Assembly (NCBI GenBank): GCA_963853835.1
Contig: OY970829.1
Coordinates: forward strand, 29,785,764-29,849,763
Length of the DNA: 64,000 bases
Origin: Calendula officinalis
Taxonomy: Eukaryota; Streptophyta; Magnoliopsida; Asterales; Asteraceae
Direction of reading: 5' to 3'
Shown here: in pieces, positions 49,088 through 60,000 of the stretch
How positions within the stretch are numbered: the first letter of the stretch is position 1
How the letters are laid out: each line of letters begins with the position of its first letter
Program-made: the position numbers and the translations under genes
The notes under the pieces: model-generated
Databases searched by the model: none
The model's input: only the letters and a program-made list of their open reading frames with translations
Told to the model about the DNA's origin: nothing

Positions 49088-50340
49088 CCTGCACAGTTAA
49101 TAAGATTGTGGTTTAAATAATTGATTACCATAAATTTTTAAATAAAAGATTTTTTACTTATTTAAAATAGTCAAAATATGTAAATTGTTTGACTTATAAA
49201 GTCAGACATTCATAATAAGTTTTGTTTTAAATATTCTGACAATTATTTTAAAAAACAGTAAAGGAGTCAGAATAACGGAGGAAGTATTAATTTTTTAAAT
49301 TGTTTGACATAGAAAGTCAAGGAGTCAGAATAACATTTTTTTTAAACCTTATTCTGCCAATTATTTTAAAAAACAGTAAATAAAGTATTATTTTCTTTAA
49401 AAAACTGTTTGACTGTTTAAAGTCAAACAGTTTGACTTTTAATAGACATACTTTTTAATCTATAATCTGTCATTTAAAAAAAAATTAAAATAAAGTTTGG
49501 ACATTTTTACTTTTTAAAGTGCAAACAGTTTGACTTTAAATGTTAATAGTTGTTTGACTACATAAAAAAGCTGATTTTTACCCTAATAGTTGTTTGACAA
49601 TTTAGTTCTACTACATTGGTTCAAAATTTAAAATAAAGTTTTCACAGTTTTCTGTATTTTAATACTGAGTGCTAAAAGTGTACTATTTGATGTAAAGAAA
49701 CAGTTATAAAATACCTAAAAAAATAATTTAAAAAATCACAGTTTTAAATTCGATAGGATTGTATTTTGTATAAAGTCAAACTATTTTATTCCTAAATCAA
49801 TTTGACTGTTTAAAACTTTTAAAAACTGTTTGACTGTTTAAAGTCAAACAGTTCGACTTTTAATAGACATACTTTTTAAACTATAAGCTGTCTTCTAAAT
49901 TCAAAAAAATCTGTTGAGATATTACGATCAATTTGACTGTTTAAAACATTAAAGTCAAACAGTTTGACTGTTTAAAGTCGATATTTGAAAACCTTTTAAA
50001 TTCTTTTAACATAATGTTATTTGAATTCTGTTATTAACAACATATACTTTGATGTAAATAAAACAGTATTAATCGAAAGTTTTAATTAATAGCATTGTAT
50101 TTAGGTAAGATATAACTACATTAGTTTGACTTTAAAGTCTAGTTTTAAATTAAAATAGAGCTTCCAAATACAATCCGTTACATCAAAGTTGTATTTAATT
50201 AAAAAAAAATTCTTAATTTTAAAACTGTGATTTAAAATGTTTTTAGATTGATGTAAATAAACAGAGTTAAAATACGGAAAAAAGGATTTTAAAAGTTGAG
50301 AGTTTGACTTTTAATAGACATACTTTTTAAACTGTTTGGG
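47700..50340. repeat. Dispersed TTTGACT/AGTCAAA palindromes
   Basis: At least eight clusters of the type CTGTTTGACT-GTTTAA-AGTCAAACAG, often followed by TTTGACTTTTAATAG and CATACTTTTTA, occur at about 47730, 47855, 47930, 49400, 49520, 49830, 49950 and 50300. They fill introns 4 and 5 of the RPA-like gene and its upstream DNA. Several form hairpins. They contain the TTGAC core of WRKY W-boxes, but repeat amplification is the simpler reading. Confidence 0.7.
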
Positions 50341-51004
50341 CTATGGCATTCCAAACATTTATAATAAAAAAAACTTATAATTATAAAATTAATGATTTCA
50401 ATTTCCCTTCCTAATTTGACAATTATCTTGATTTTAATAAACGATTAAAATCATAAACTATTATATTAAATGTGTATTAAACTTTATTATTATTATTGTG
50501 ACGAAATAATAATCAAGTCAAATAAATATACTATTTGATTTTATACTTTGATAATCAATCAATAAAACAAATGGTATACAATTTGACTTAAAATCCTTAT
50601 AAGAAAAATTACATTAAAAAAACTAGTAATTTTCTTTATTATTTTTCGTTTAAAACTCGTATAACCTAAAGAACCCTAGGTAATGATACTCGACCACAAA
50701 CCGAACAACTTTCGGTCCATTCTCGGTTAGACCGTCGATCACATTCCGACGGCCCGACATCGCCACCGTCGGCGTTCATATTTTTTTTTAATTTTTGATT
50801 ATTTCATCCGATTTTAAATAACAATAATAACAATAATAAACAAATAAAACATAATGTTAGAATTTTGAATAAAACATTTAGCATAACCTTTTTCCTTTTT
50901 ATCTTAAAACCTAACAATCCAATTATTCAAAATCCTAACAATCCAATTATCTATAAAATTTAACATAACCTTTATTCAAAAACAAAAAAAACATAATAAT
51001 AATA
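49088..51004. other. Upstream DNA of the RPA-like gene, no gene recognised
   Basis: Very AT-rich, with the palindromic repeats up to about 50340. A small GC-richer patch at 50690-50780 (GACCGTCGATCAC, CGACGGCCCGACATCGCC) stands out but has no recognisable frame. Confidence 0.5.
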
Positions 51005-51676
51005 CTTAGGATTCATAATGGCGGAACTTGAATCCCACAATGATCTCTTCTAGTCAATAGGATCCAAGAAACAAAAGATGGTTAGAATAATACCTCTAGG
51101 ATCGCTAAAGATTAATCCACCTCTACTGCACCACCTAAACACGCTGCAAGACCGCGTTGTACCAACAAAGCAACACACTAATCGAGTGTGTGTGTGTGTG
51201 TGCGCGCGTCGAACGAACCAAGGGTTCGAAACCCTTAGGGTTTCTTTCGGCCGATCGAAGGGAGAGGGAGAAAGTGTTTAGGGTTTTGTGGTGACAAAGT
51301 GATTAGCATTAAACCCTTAACACTAGCCTCTTATTTATAAGGTTAAATGTTACGTTTAGGGTCCTTCTAGTTTAATTATAATTAAAGATTATTAAACTTC
51401 CTTTTGTCTCTTTTAGCCCTTAGACTTACTAGTTAATTAATAAACAATTAATTAACTTTCCGTTAAATATTTAACTTAATATTTAACTTTCCTCTTAAAT
51501 AAGAATTAACTATTATTATTAATTCTCCTATTCATAATTAACTAACTAGTTAATTATTCCACACAACTTACTTTATTCGGTTGTCGATTATTGGGTGTGT
51601 AGCGGTATGACCCTTTAGTGTCTTATAACATTGGACACGATGACACATGTGATTATCGGTTCACATAAATCCAACA
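51005..51676 (-). repeat. Second reversed LTR of the S type, left end truncated
   Basis: Closely parallel to S (29837-30224 plus 38021-38333): 'GGCGGAACTTGAATC', 'TTAATCCACCTCTACTGCAC', a (GT)n tract at 51186-51202, TTATTTATAAGG, and the shared end CACATAAATCCAACA. The first 15 or so bases of S (TGTAGGAAAACC) are missing. No TSD could be read, so solo LTR or fragment is undecided. Confidence 0.75.
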
Positions 51677-51879
51677 GTTGAAGCAACATATAGCTGAAAA
51701 CTAAAGCATTATCTGTTGGTTGATTGTTCGAAACGAACCCTCCAAAGACTGAAGGTTGTGGTGGTGGAGACTGTGAAACGGAAAAGAGGCCAAATTGATG
51801 ATGTGAGGCACACTACATGTAGTACCTGAAACATAAAACGAACCAGCGGAAACACTAAAAGTAATCCCCCCCCCCCCTT

Positions 51880-52826
51880 TATGAGCAGCTCGACCTTAAT
51901 TTTTATTTTTATTGTTTTTAGTCTTTTCCCTCCCATTATCGGTATTGTTTGAGAATGTATATAGGGCGGAAGAGGGGTTGGTCAAACTATCAAGTGAGGG
52001 GTCAATGGTGTCGGCTAGTGTTTCATGTTGTTGAAGCATACTTTTTGCTTCTAATAAGGTAGGGAAAGGTTTGGTGTGAGTTATGACATCAATGATACTT
52101 TAGTAAGATGGCGATAATTTTTGAAGAATTTGCATGACTAGTTCAACATCATATATAGGTGAGTCAAAGTCGGTAGGTTATCCGCAATCTGTTTTAATAT
52201 ATGGCAACAAATTTGGCATGCAAAGCTTTCCTGTCTAATTACCAACTCACTCTCCTTCATGGATTTACAAACATTGTCCCAAGCAATCCAGTGGTGCATG
52301 TGCTCACCATTGGAATCCCATAATAAATTAGCCATAACACTTTTCATCTTAGAAATCCTTGTCTTAGGGGGAGACCGCACTGCCAAGGTATGTATAGGAA
52401 TAGGGGAACATGTGACTGGATTGAATCCTATGCCCTCAAGTTCTTCAAATCCGGATCAGTGATGGTCATTGTGCCCTTTTTGTTGTTGCGGAAAGTGTCT
52501 TGTAATTGAAGCCGACGAGACATTTTATTATTTTGGAAAAAAATTTCCAACTCATCCCATAAATCTTTTGTAGTATCTTCATTGCTAGAAATGATAGATA
52601 ATAAATTTTGATCGCATGAGGTGTAAAACCATGATTTAACTAGAGAGTCAATAGCTTCCCAATCTTCGTCATCATCACCGGAAGGTTTTGATTTTCCGGT
52701 GATGTAACCCATAACTTTTGAGCCTTTACAAATGTCCAGAAAAATCCTTTTCTACAATTTAAATCATTTACCATGTTGGAGATTGTGGAAATATCCATTA
52801 GGGTTATATGTCGTATTGATACCAAT
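51880..52826 (-). pseudogene. Copia-type gag pseudogene with possible primer site
   Basis: On the minus strand a start ATGGATATTTCC (52798) leads through 'FFWTFVKAQKLW'. After a frameshift it continues GYITGKSKPSGDDDEDWEAI, TTKDLWDELEIFF and LQLQDTFRNNKKGTMTITD, a UBN2/Copia gag core. Downstream relics (HILKQIADNLPTL, then FPTLLEAKSMLQQHETLADT) are separated by stops and a foreign-looking stretch. TTGGTATCAATACG just upstream (52814-52826) resembles a decayed tRNA-Met primer site, so DNA further right may be an old LTR end. No zinc knuckle was seen. It is a different family from A/D. Confidence 0.72.
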
Positions 52827-53280
52827 ATATAGAGTACAGATATAGGATATTTACACTAAAGTCCCTACACTATACATTGTGAACATAAGAGACCATTAAA
52901 TTTAACTATTTAACAGATCTAAGTCAAAAACACAATTTCTTGTGAGATATGTGGATAAATATGTAATTCATGATAAATCAGGAAAACGATCATTCGATCT
53001 AGCCCCTCAAAAGAGATCAACTAAATCTGAAAACGAGAATGTTACAAGGGTAGAATCGTCAAAAAGATGATAGTATGTTAATGAAAGTAGAGACGATGAA
53101 ACGGGAAATAGGTCTAACTACGTTCAAGTTTAAACAAGTAAAATTTATATGGGTCTAATGGGTTAGGACGTTAGGTTGACCCACATACAGTTTTGAAAAT
53201 TTTATAAATATAAATATTAGCCGTTTCAGTTCTATTTACATACAAAATAGTATATTCTATAAATATTAATTTTTGTAACT
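52827..53280. other. AT-rich intergenic DNA, possibly an old LTR end
   Basis: TATAGAGTACAGATATAGGA next to the primer-like site has the look of a Copia LTR terminus in reverse. Nothing else was recognised. Confidence 0.35.
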
Positions 53281-53301
53281 ATAAATTTTTCTGTTTAGGT
53301 A

Positions 53302-53524
53302 AACTGATCACCCCGGTAAATATTTCAAGTTACGATTTACAGATAATTATTGGGTTTTTCAAGGTGCTAGAAGCATTGATCGTTTTGAGAATAATATACA
53401 TGTATGTATAATTGGTCCTCTACATTTATATCTATTTTTTTATTTACTAATTAAATATTTTTCTTGACATTAAATTAGGTTCTTCTAGGTTTGTTGTGCG
53501 ATGAAAAATCTCTCTTCTTGGATA
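53302..53524 (+). pseudogene. Possible two-exon gene remnant of unknown type
   Basis: After an acceptor-like TTCTGTTTAG the plus strand reads TDHPGKYFKLRFTDNYWVFQ and GARSIDRFENNIH in one frame. A donor-like CAT|GTATGTA follows. At 53479 ATTAAATTAG| is followed by VLLGLLCDEKSLFLDIMQE and a stop. The pieces join in phase and look protein-like. However, the frame has a TAA right at the supposed exon start and no upstream exon was found. The protein family is not recognised. Confidence 0.25.
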
Positions 53525-54080
53525 TCATGCAAGAGTGAGCTATATTATTTGTTAAACCTTAAATTGGAAATTTTGACCCATTTGCTTTTGAAGGGACTTA
53601 TTTGAATTTAAAATTTATCTAAACCATTTCAAACAACTAATGTATGTTTTAATGTCTTTTCTACAAGGTTTTAAAAGGCGTGTCATGTCAATATAAAGTT
53701 CAAACAAATGTGTTATCAATACTCAACAACAATCATAACACATTCTCATTTAACATATAGTCATGATAAAAGTTCATAAGATACATGAGATACACCGAGA
53801 TCATTACATAACACCTCTATTTATAAGGAAACGTTTAATATGTTAATAAAAGTTATGAGCCATTTTAATTCCTTTATGTCGATCCAACCACAAAATATTC
53901 TCATTTTAGGTGTTGAAACACCTCTTTCTATTGTAATTGATTTTGTACGACTCAAAGTGATGCATTGACGGAAACGGCTATCCACTTGTTTCTTCAAATG
54001 GGAAAACAAACACGCCACTTTCATCTCGCCACAGAACACACACAAACACCAAAAACACACACACATCCTGCAACACTTCA
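53525..54080 (+). promoter_or_regulatory. Presumed VTE1 promoter and 5' untranslated region
   Basis: No frame. TCTATTTATAAGG at about 53816 is the best TATA-like box within 300 bases of the start codon. The last 60 bases are CA-rich (repeated ACACACA), as often in plant 5' untranslated regions. The start of transcription cannot be fixed from sequence. Confidence 0.4.
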
Positions 54081-57000
54081 ATGGATTCAAATGTTCATGC
54101 ATTGTTCGTAAGTTCATTCAAACCTAATCTGCAAATCAGTCGATCATCGTTGAATCGAGCGTTTTCTGGTGATTTATCGAGTATCCCTAGCCTCAATTTC
54201 AAACCTAATCGCCGATTACCTGCTGTGAAGTCGATGTCGAAAGCTGAATTATACAATTCTTCTTCGGGTGTGGAATTGAAAGCAACGGAAGAAGTTAAGG
54301 AGATTGTTAATCCTGTATATGCACCCACGCCTTCCAATCGACCTCTTCGTACTCCTCATAGCGGGTGATTTTTCCACAATTACACTTCTTCCGAATTTCG
54401 ATCTGAATCGTATTTATAATGATTTCTGTGAAATACTTTCAATCTCACTATTTTATTAAAATTACATTTATTGAAACTCCTGTAATCAGCCTGTCACTAC
54501 CTGCAACTGAAATCAACAATATGATAGATAAATAAAAAAATCTTCTGAGAAATTACTCCGAAATTGAAAATGCCGCCATTGACAACTTCTGAAATCGAAT
54601 AAATCATCAACAGCTGCTGACAAAGAAAATAGCAAATAACTCCGAATAATTAAAACTAATATAACCTAGGTGGTGAACAATCTCTATACTAGCCAATTTT
54701 GTACATCATTCAATTAGAGGATAATCCTTTGTTTTCAGATGTAGTAGCAGTTCATTCATTATATTAATTAGGAACATAATTTTTTTTATTTTTTTTTTTA
54801 TCATTCTCTTAAACAATGGAGTAGTTTACTCTTGATTACTTTGTTGTTGTATAGTTTGACTGATGAATCTTGAATGTTGACTCAGTTACCACTTTGATGG
54901 GACTAGAAGGAAGTTTTTTGAGGGTTGGTACTTTAAGGTGTCAATACCAGAAGAAAGACAAAGTTTCTGCTTTATGTATTCGGTTGAGAATCCTGCATTT
55001 AATAAGAAATTGAATAATTTGGAGCAAATACAGTATGGCCCACGGTCTACTGGTGTTGGAGCTCAAATTCTTGGTGCTGATGATAAGTACATCTGCCAAT
55101 ACACTGAAGAATCTCATAATTTTTGGGGAAGTAAGTTTTTGGATATTGGTTTTACATAAAGAATTCTAGTACAGGTCAACGGTTGACTTAGTCAATGTGC
55201 AGGTCGGCATGAGCTGATGCTTGGAAACTCTTTTTCTGTTGAGAAAGGAAAACGGCCTCCAAATGGTGAAGTTTCACCTCAGGTTTTTATTTGATTTAAT
55301 TAAATTTTTATTAGTGAAACTCAAAATGATGTGGTTTATATACAAATTGCAAGGTTTTTAATCAGACTGTTGGTGAAGGGTTCCAAGTTACTCCAATTTG
55401 GCATCAAGGTTTCATTCGTGATGATGGAAGGTACATTTATGTTCACTTTAAACCTCCAAATTGCTTTTAATTCTTAGGTTTTGTTAATGACAACCCTAAA
55501 TAACTGGAGACATCCACTGTTTTATTCAGTTTAGAAGCAAGATGTCATTGTTATTTTTGAATGACATAAAAGTTAAATCACGAGAGATGTGTTCAAAGTA
55601 GTCATTAATTTTTAAGTAGTCCCAAGGGACAAATCTCAACCATTGGTCAATGATAATCAATGATCAAGATTAATCACATGTTTTATACATGGATGGGTAT
55701 TTTGGTCATTTGACACTCACATAATCTTTTTTATTTTTTATTTTAAAATTAATTTTTATGATTATTTTTTTTATTTTATTAATTTTTTCGTTCGTTAAAA
55801 AAAACATTATGTGATAATCACATATGATTGTATACTTGATCACATGTGATTGTACAAAAACATCACACGTGATCAAGTACACATACATAATATTTTTTTT
55901 AACGAAAAAAATAAATAATAAATAAATAAATAAAAAAAGTAAAAAGAATTTAAAATAAAAAACTGAAAAAAATTTAGATTAAAATTTATGTGGGTGTCAA
56001 ATGACCAAAATACCTCTCCATATATAAAATATATGGTTAATCTTGACCATTAATTGTTACTAGAAGGGTACCCGCGCAATGCGGCGGCGGGTACCCTATG
56101 ACTATATTTATGGTGGCGATAGTCATCGCGGTGATGACCGTAGTGATGGTGGGTGGTAGCGGCAGTGGTTGCGACGATAGTGATGGTGGGTGTTGTGTTG
56201 TGTTGGCGGTTAGTCAATAAAATAATATGTTTAATGATTAACAAAATACTATATGATACATAAATAATTGCAGCCAAGTAATTAACATTTACCCTAAAAA
56301 CTCAATTGGTTAGGGTCTCATGCATATAATAGTAAGGTTCAAGTTCAAATTTGAGTCTGAAAATCAAGTATTGCCGTTGTAGATTTGCTCACTTCAAAAA
56401 ACTCAAAAGGTTGTAGAGATGTCTAGGTAAGTGTATAATAATAAAGAGAAAACATGTCAAGATTCATTCAATTTAACTTGTATCATCGTGGCTAGAATAA
56501 ACAAAGGGATAAATTAGAGCCAAATGTGTAAGTAACGGGTCAACATAGGTTTTAATCAAGATGGTAATTTTTTGTATGGGCAAATCTAAAGCGGTCATAA
56601 ATTATTACAAATATGAACACATGGTCATAAATTCATAATGAACACCTTACAAGATCAAACAACTACTCCAGCTACATCTCTTCAAAGGCAAATAAGAATT
56701 CATAAGTCAACCATAAGTCAATTAGTTAAATAACTAATAAAACTATCAAGTATACCTTCTCCATCAGTTGGAGCACAAGGAGCTTTTTATTTAAAAACAT
56801 TGCAGTTTCAAGTATTTATAATTTAGGCTTGAGTGCCTCAAGTGGTGCTCTGACTTCTACTCTGCACCTTGATGTCACAGAGTTACCAATAGCCTTTAGA
56901 TTTTAATAAAAAAATATATGAAAAATCAGCTTTTAAAGTTTTACAAACATGCATATACATTAATATTCTTTGGAAAATAATCAATCACAAGTTTGTATTT

Positions 57001-60000
57001 CAAGTTTTAACCGTTTAACTACAAATGTTGATTGTGAAATTCAACATGATATTGAAGAAAAGAATGTCACCTTCACCAAAGCCTAATCAGTTGAATCAAA
57101 ATAAGCCCGTTCATGATCATGTCGCCAAATCGAATGTGTAACCCCGACTCAAGTTATGAAATTTAATAATGTAGCTAAATATAAATAATGAACACATTGC
57201 CATAAACTGCTACAAAAATCGACCTATACGATAAAAAAGAACATAAAATGAAGCACCAATTTACAAACCATTGATTCTGATCCTGGTCTTCCTACTGTAC
57301 CATTGTCTGTGAAAAACACAAAAAGGTACAATTTATAAGACAAAGTGTAAAACAGCTCATTTGAGCATTTCATTGAACACATGGTTTAGGAAGCACACAA
57401 AATATGTTAGACCCCCGGATAAATATGTTTTAGTTAGAAGCTCAAAATTTTTACATCACTGCCTCTTTCAATAGATATTTACAACCAAAAGAAAGCAAAG
57501 ATTTAATTTGAAAATGAAGAAATTTCTACCATGGAGCTTTTCCAGATAGTATTGATCATCTCCTTGAGCGTATAAAGATGGTTCAACTTTTACTGTCCAA
57601 AGAGGATTTGCTTACAATTACTTCACCAACTCTTAAATTTTCATTAACATGCTTCATTTTTACTTCTCCAGCTGCCATCATAATAAACTTTCAAACATTT
57701 TCCCCCAAACGGAACCCTAAATTTAATAGAAAATTAAAAAGTAAAATTACTCACTTCTGATGTGTCGCTCGTTTAGGTGGACATCCTAAATCAGAACCAA
57801 ATCAAAACCCTAATGATCATATTATGGGAAACAAACACGAAATACGTTACATAACATTAATTAATTACATATATAATAGGAAAATCTGAAAAACTATAGA
57901 AGTTACCTTAGGTTTAATGCGAAGCACCTGAAGGTTGTGGTATGAAGCGACTGGTTTGTAGAGATAATCCGCCGAGGAGGTGAATTGAATCGACGGGCAG
58001 ATATAGACATAGTGAGTCTTCTTCTTTTGTTTAACATCTAAAAAGGAATCGAGTTTATCTCCAACATTACGATGTCTGAAATTCGATGGTTGAAGTATGC
58101 TTGAAGGAATTGAGGCTTGAAGGAATCAAGAAGGTGAATTGCAGTGGGAAGGAATCGAGGGGGTTTGAAGTAATCAAGAAGCCGAATTGCAGTGGGAAGG
58201 AATCGAGGGGGTTTAAATTAATCAAGAAGCCGAATTGCATTGAGAAGGAATCGAGAGGAGAAACTGAATCGACATGTGAGAGGCAGTAAGGAGGATATAG
58301 GTGAGAGGCAGTAATCGAGGATATAGGTGAGAGGCAGTAATCGAGGCTAAAACCCACTCAATAAATATTGCAATTAAATGATGGGTCACATGTTTATCCA
58401 TTTAAAAGACTTTGTGTTAGGATAATTGTCGAAGCTGGACGCCAGTCGAGATGGTTTGGGCGTTGTTATATGTCCTTTAGGTTGCGGGTTCGAAACCCTT
58501 CTTCATATTTTTTTTTAGTAAAAGTATTATAAAATCTCAAAATAGAAAGAAAATGGCTGAATTTTCAAAATGGTATTTAGGGAAAGGTCCTAAATGCTTT
58601 ATAAGTAGTAAAGATTTGATCAATGGTTGAGATTTGTCCCTTGGGACTAGAAGAAAATTAGGGAATAATTCTATAAACCACCATTATATCTTTAATAGGC
58701 AGTAATGTTTTTTTGCTGTTCAAAAAAAAAAAAAAAAAAAAAAAAGGCAGTAATGTTATTTGTTACCTACATATAAACTTTACTATTATTTACTTCAGGA
58801 CAAATTATGCTGAAACTGTAAAGAGTGCACGTTGGGAATATAGTACACGGCCAGTTTATGGGTGGGGAGATGTGAAGTCAAAGCAAAAGTCAACTGCTGG
58901 TTGGCTTGCTGCTTTCCCTGTATTTGAACCTCATTGGCAAATATGCATGGCTGGTGGGCTCTCAACAGGCAAGGAAAAACTAACCTCTCAAGTTTATATA
59001 ATAATTAATAATAATCCTTTTTTCTTTTCTTTTAATTTGTTAATTAAAAATAAAAATCCTACGTTTTCAGGTTGGATAGAATGGGGTGAAGAACGGTATG
59101 AGTTCCAAAATGCCCCTTCTTATTGTGAGAAGAATTGGGGCGGAGGTTTCCCAAGAAAGTGGTTCTGGGTAGAGATTTTCAATACATATTATGTATCTTT
59201 TATTTTATACAGGGAAGGCTATTTTGGTCATTTGACACTCACATAATTTTCTTTTTTAAATTCTTTTATTTAGTATATTATTTTATTAATTTTTATTTTA
59301 TTTTATTTTTCGTTAAAAAAGAAAATGTAATGTGATAATCACATGTGATTGTATAAAAATATCACATGTGATTAAGTATATAATAACATGTGATTATCAC
59401 ATAATATTATTTTTTTAACGAAAAAAATAATTTTAAACTAAATAAAGTTGATTAAAAGTTATGTAGGTGTCAGATGACCAAAATAACCCTCCATGTATAA
59501 AATATATGATTAATCTTGACCATTAGTTATTATTGATCAATGGTTGAGATTTTTCCATTGGAACAACAAGAAAGTTAAAGACTACTTTGAACAATTCTCA
59601 TCTTGTATAAGCATTAAAAAAATGTTGTTGCCATTTGTGTGATGCACGAGGGGTAAATCTGTCATTTTCCCTTTCCGTTCACCAATTTGAAACTCATAAA
59701 AACCCTTTTTTTACTGGAAAACGTATGTTTATGTAAATGACCAAACGTGTCAATAGTTTCAGAAATAATGACTACTAGTGTAATTTATGAAACTAAAGGA
59801 CCTAATATGTATTATGATACAAACCTAAAGGACCATTTGTGTAATTGTGTCTGCAGGTTCAGTGTAATGTTTTTAAAGGTGCAAGTGGAGAGGTTGGTTT
59901 GACTTGTGGAGGGGGATTAAGGCAATTGCCTGGATTAAATGAAACATTTGAGAATGCTGCATTGGTACTAAAACAAGTTTCAAAATTGACAAAAACACCC

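Larger units (their letters stand above)
55617..58649. mobile_element. MITE in VTE1 intron 4, split by Helitron H2
   Basis: The left arm starts TAGTCCCAAGGGACAAATCT (55617). The right arm ends with its complement, AGATTTGTCCCTTGGGACTA (58649). Inside, TTTTGGTCATTTGACACTCA and its inverse give a long foldback of about 480 bp without the Helitron. The sequence matches 59198-59564 in intron 6. A TSD was not clear. Confidence 0.8.

Noticed and set aside
47700..50340. Regular palindromic repeats as a CRISPR array
   Set aside because: Spacing is irregular, the repeats vary, there are no uniform spacers, and the DNA is a plant nuclear genome.
51005..52826. One reversed Copia element made of the 51005 LTR plus the gag remnant
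   Set aside because: The gag has its own primer-like site at its right with different LTR-like DNA beyond, and the LTR type is that of S. Two separate remnants fit better.
58713..59246. A single 177-codon gene beginning in a poly-lysine run
   Set aside because: It is exon 5, intron 5 and exon 6 of VTE1 read through in one frame, preceded by the translated poly(A) tract.
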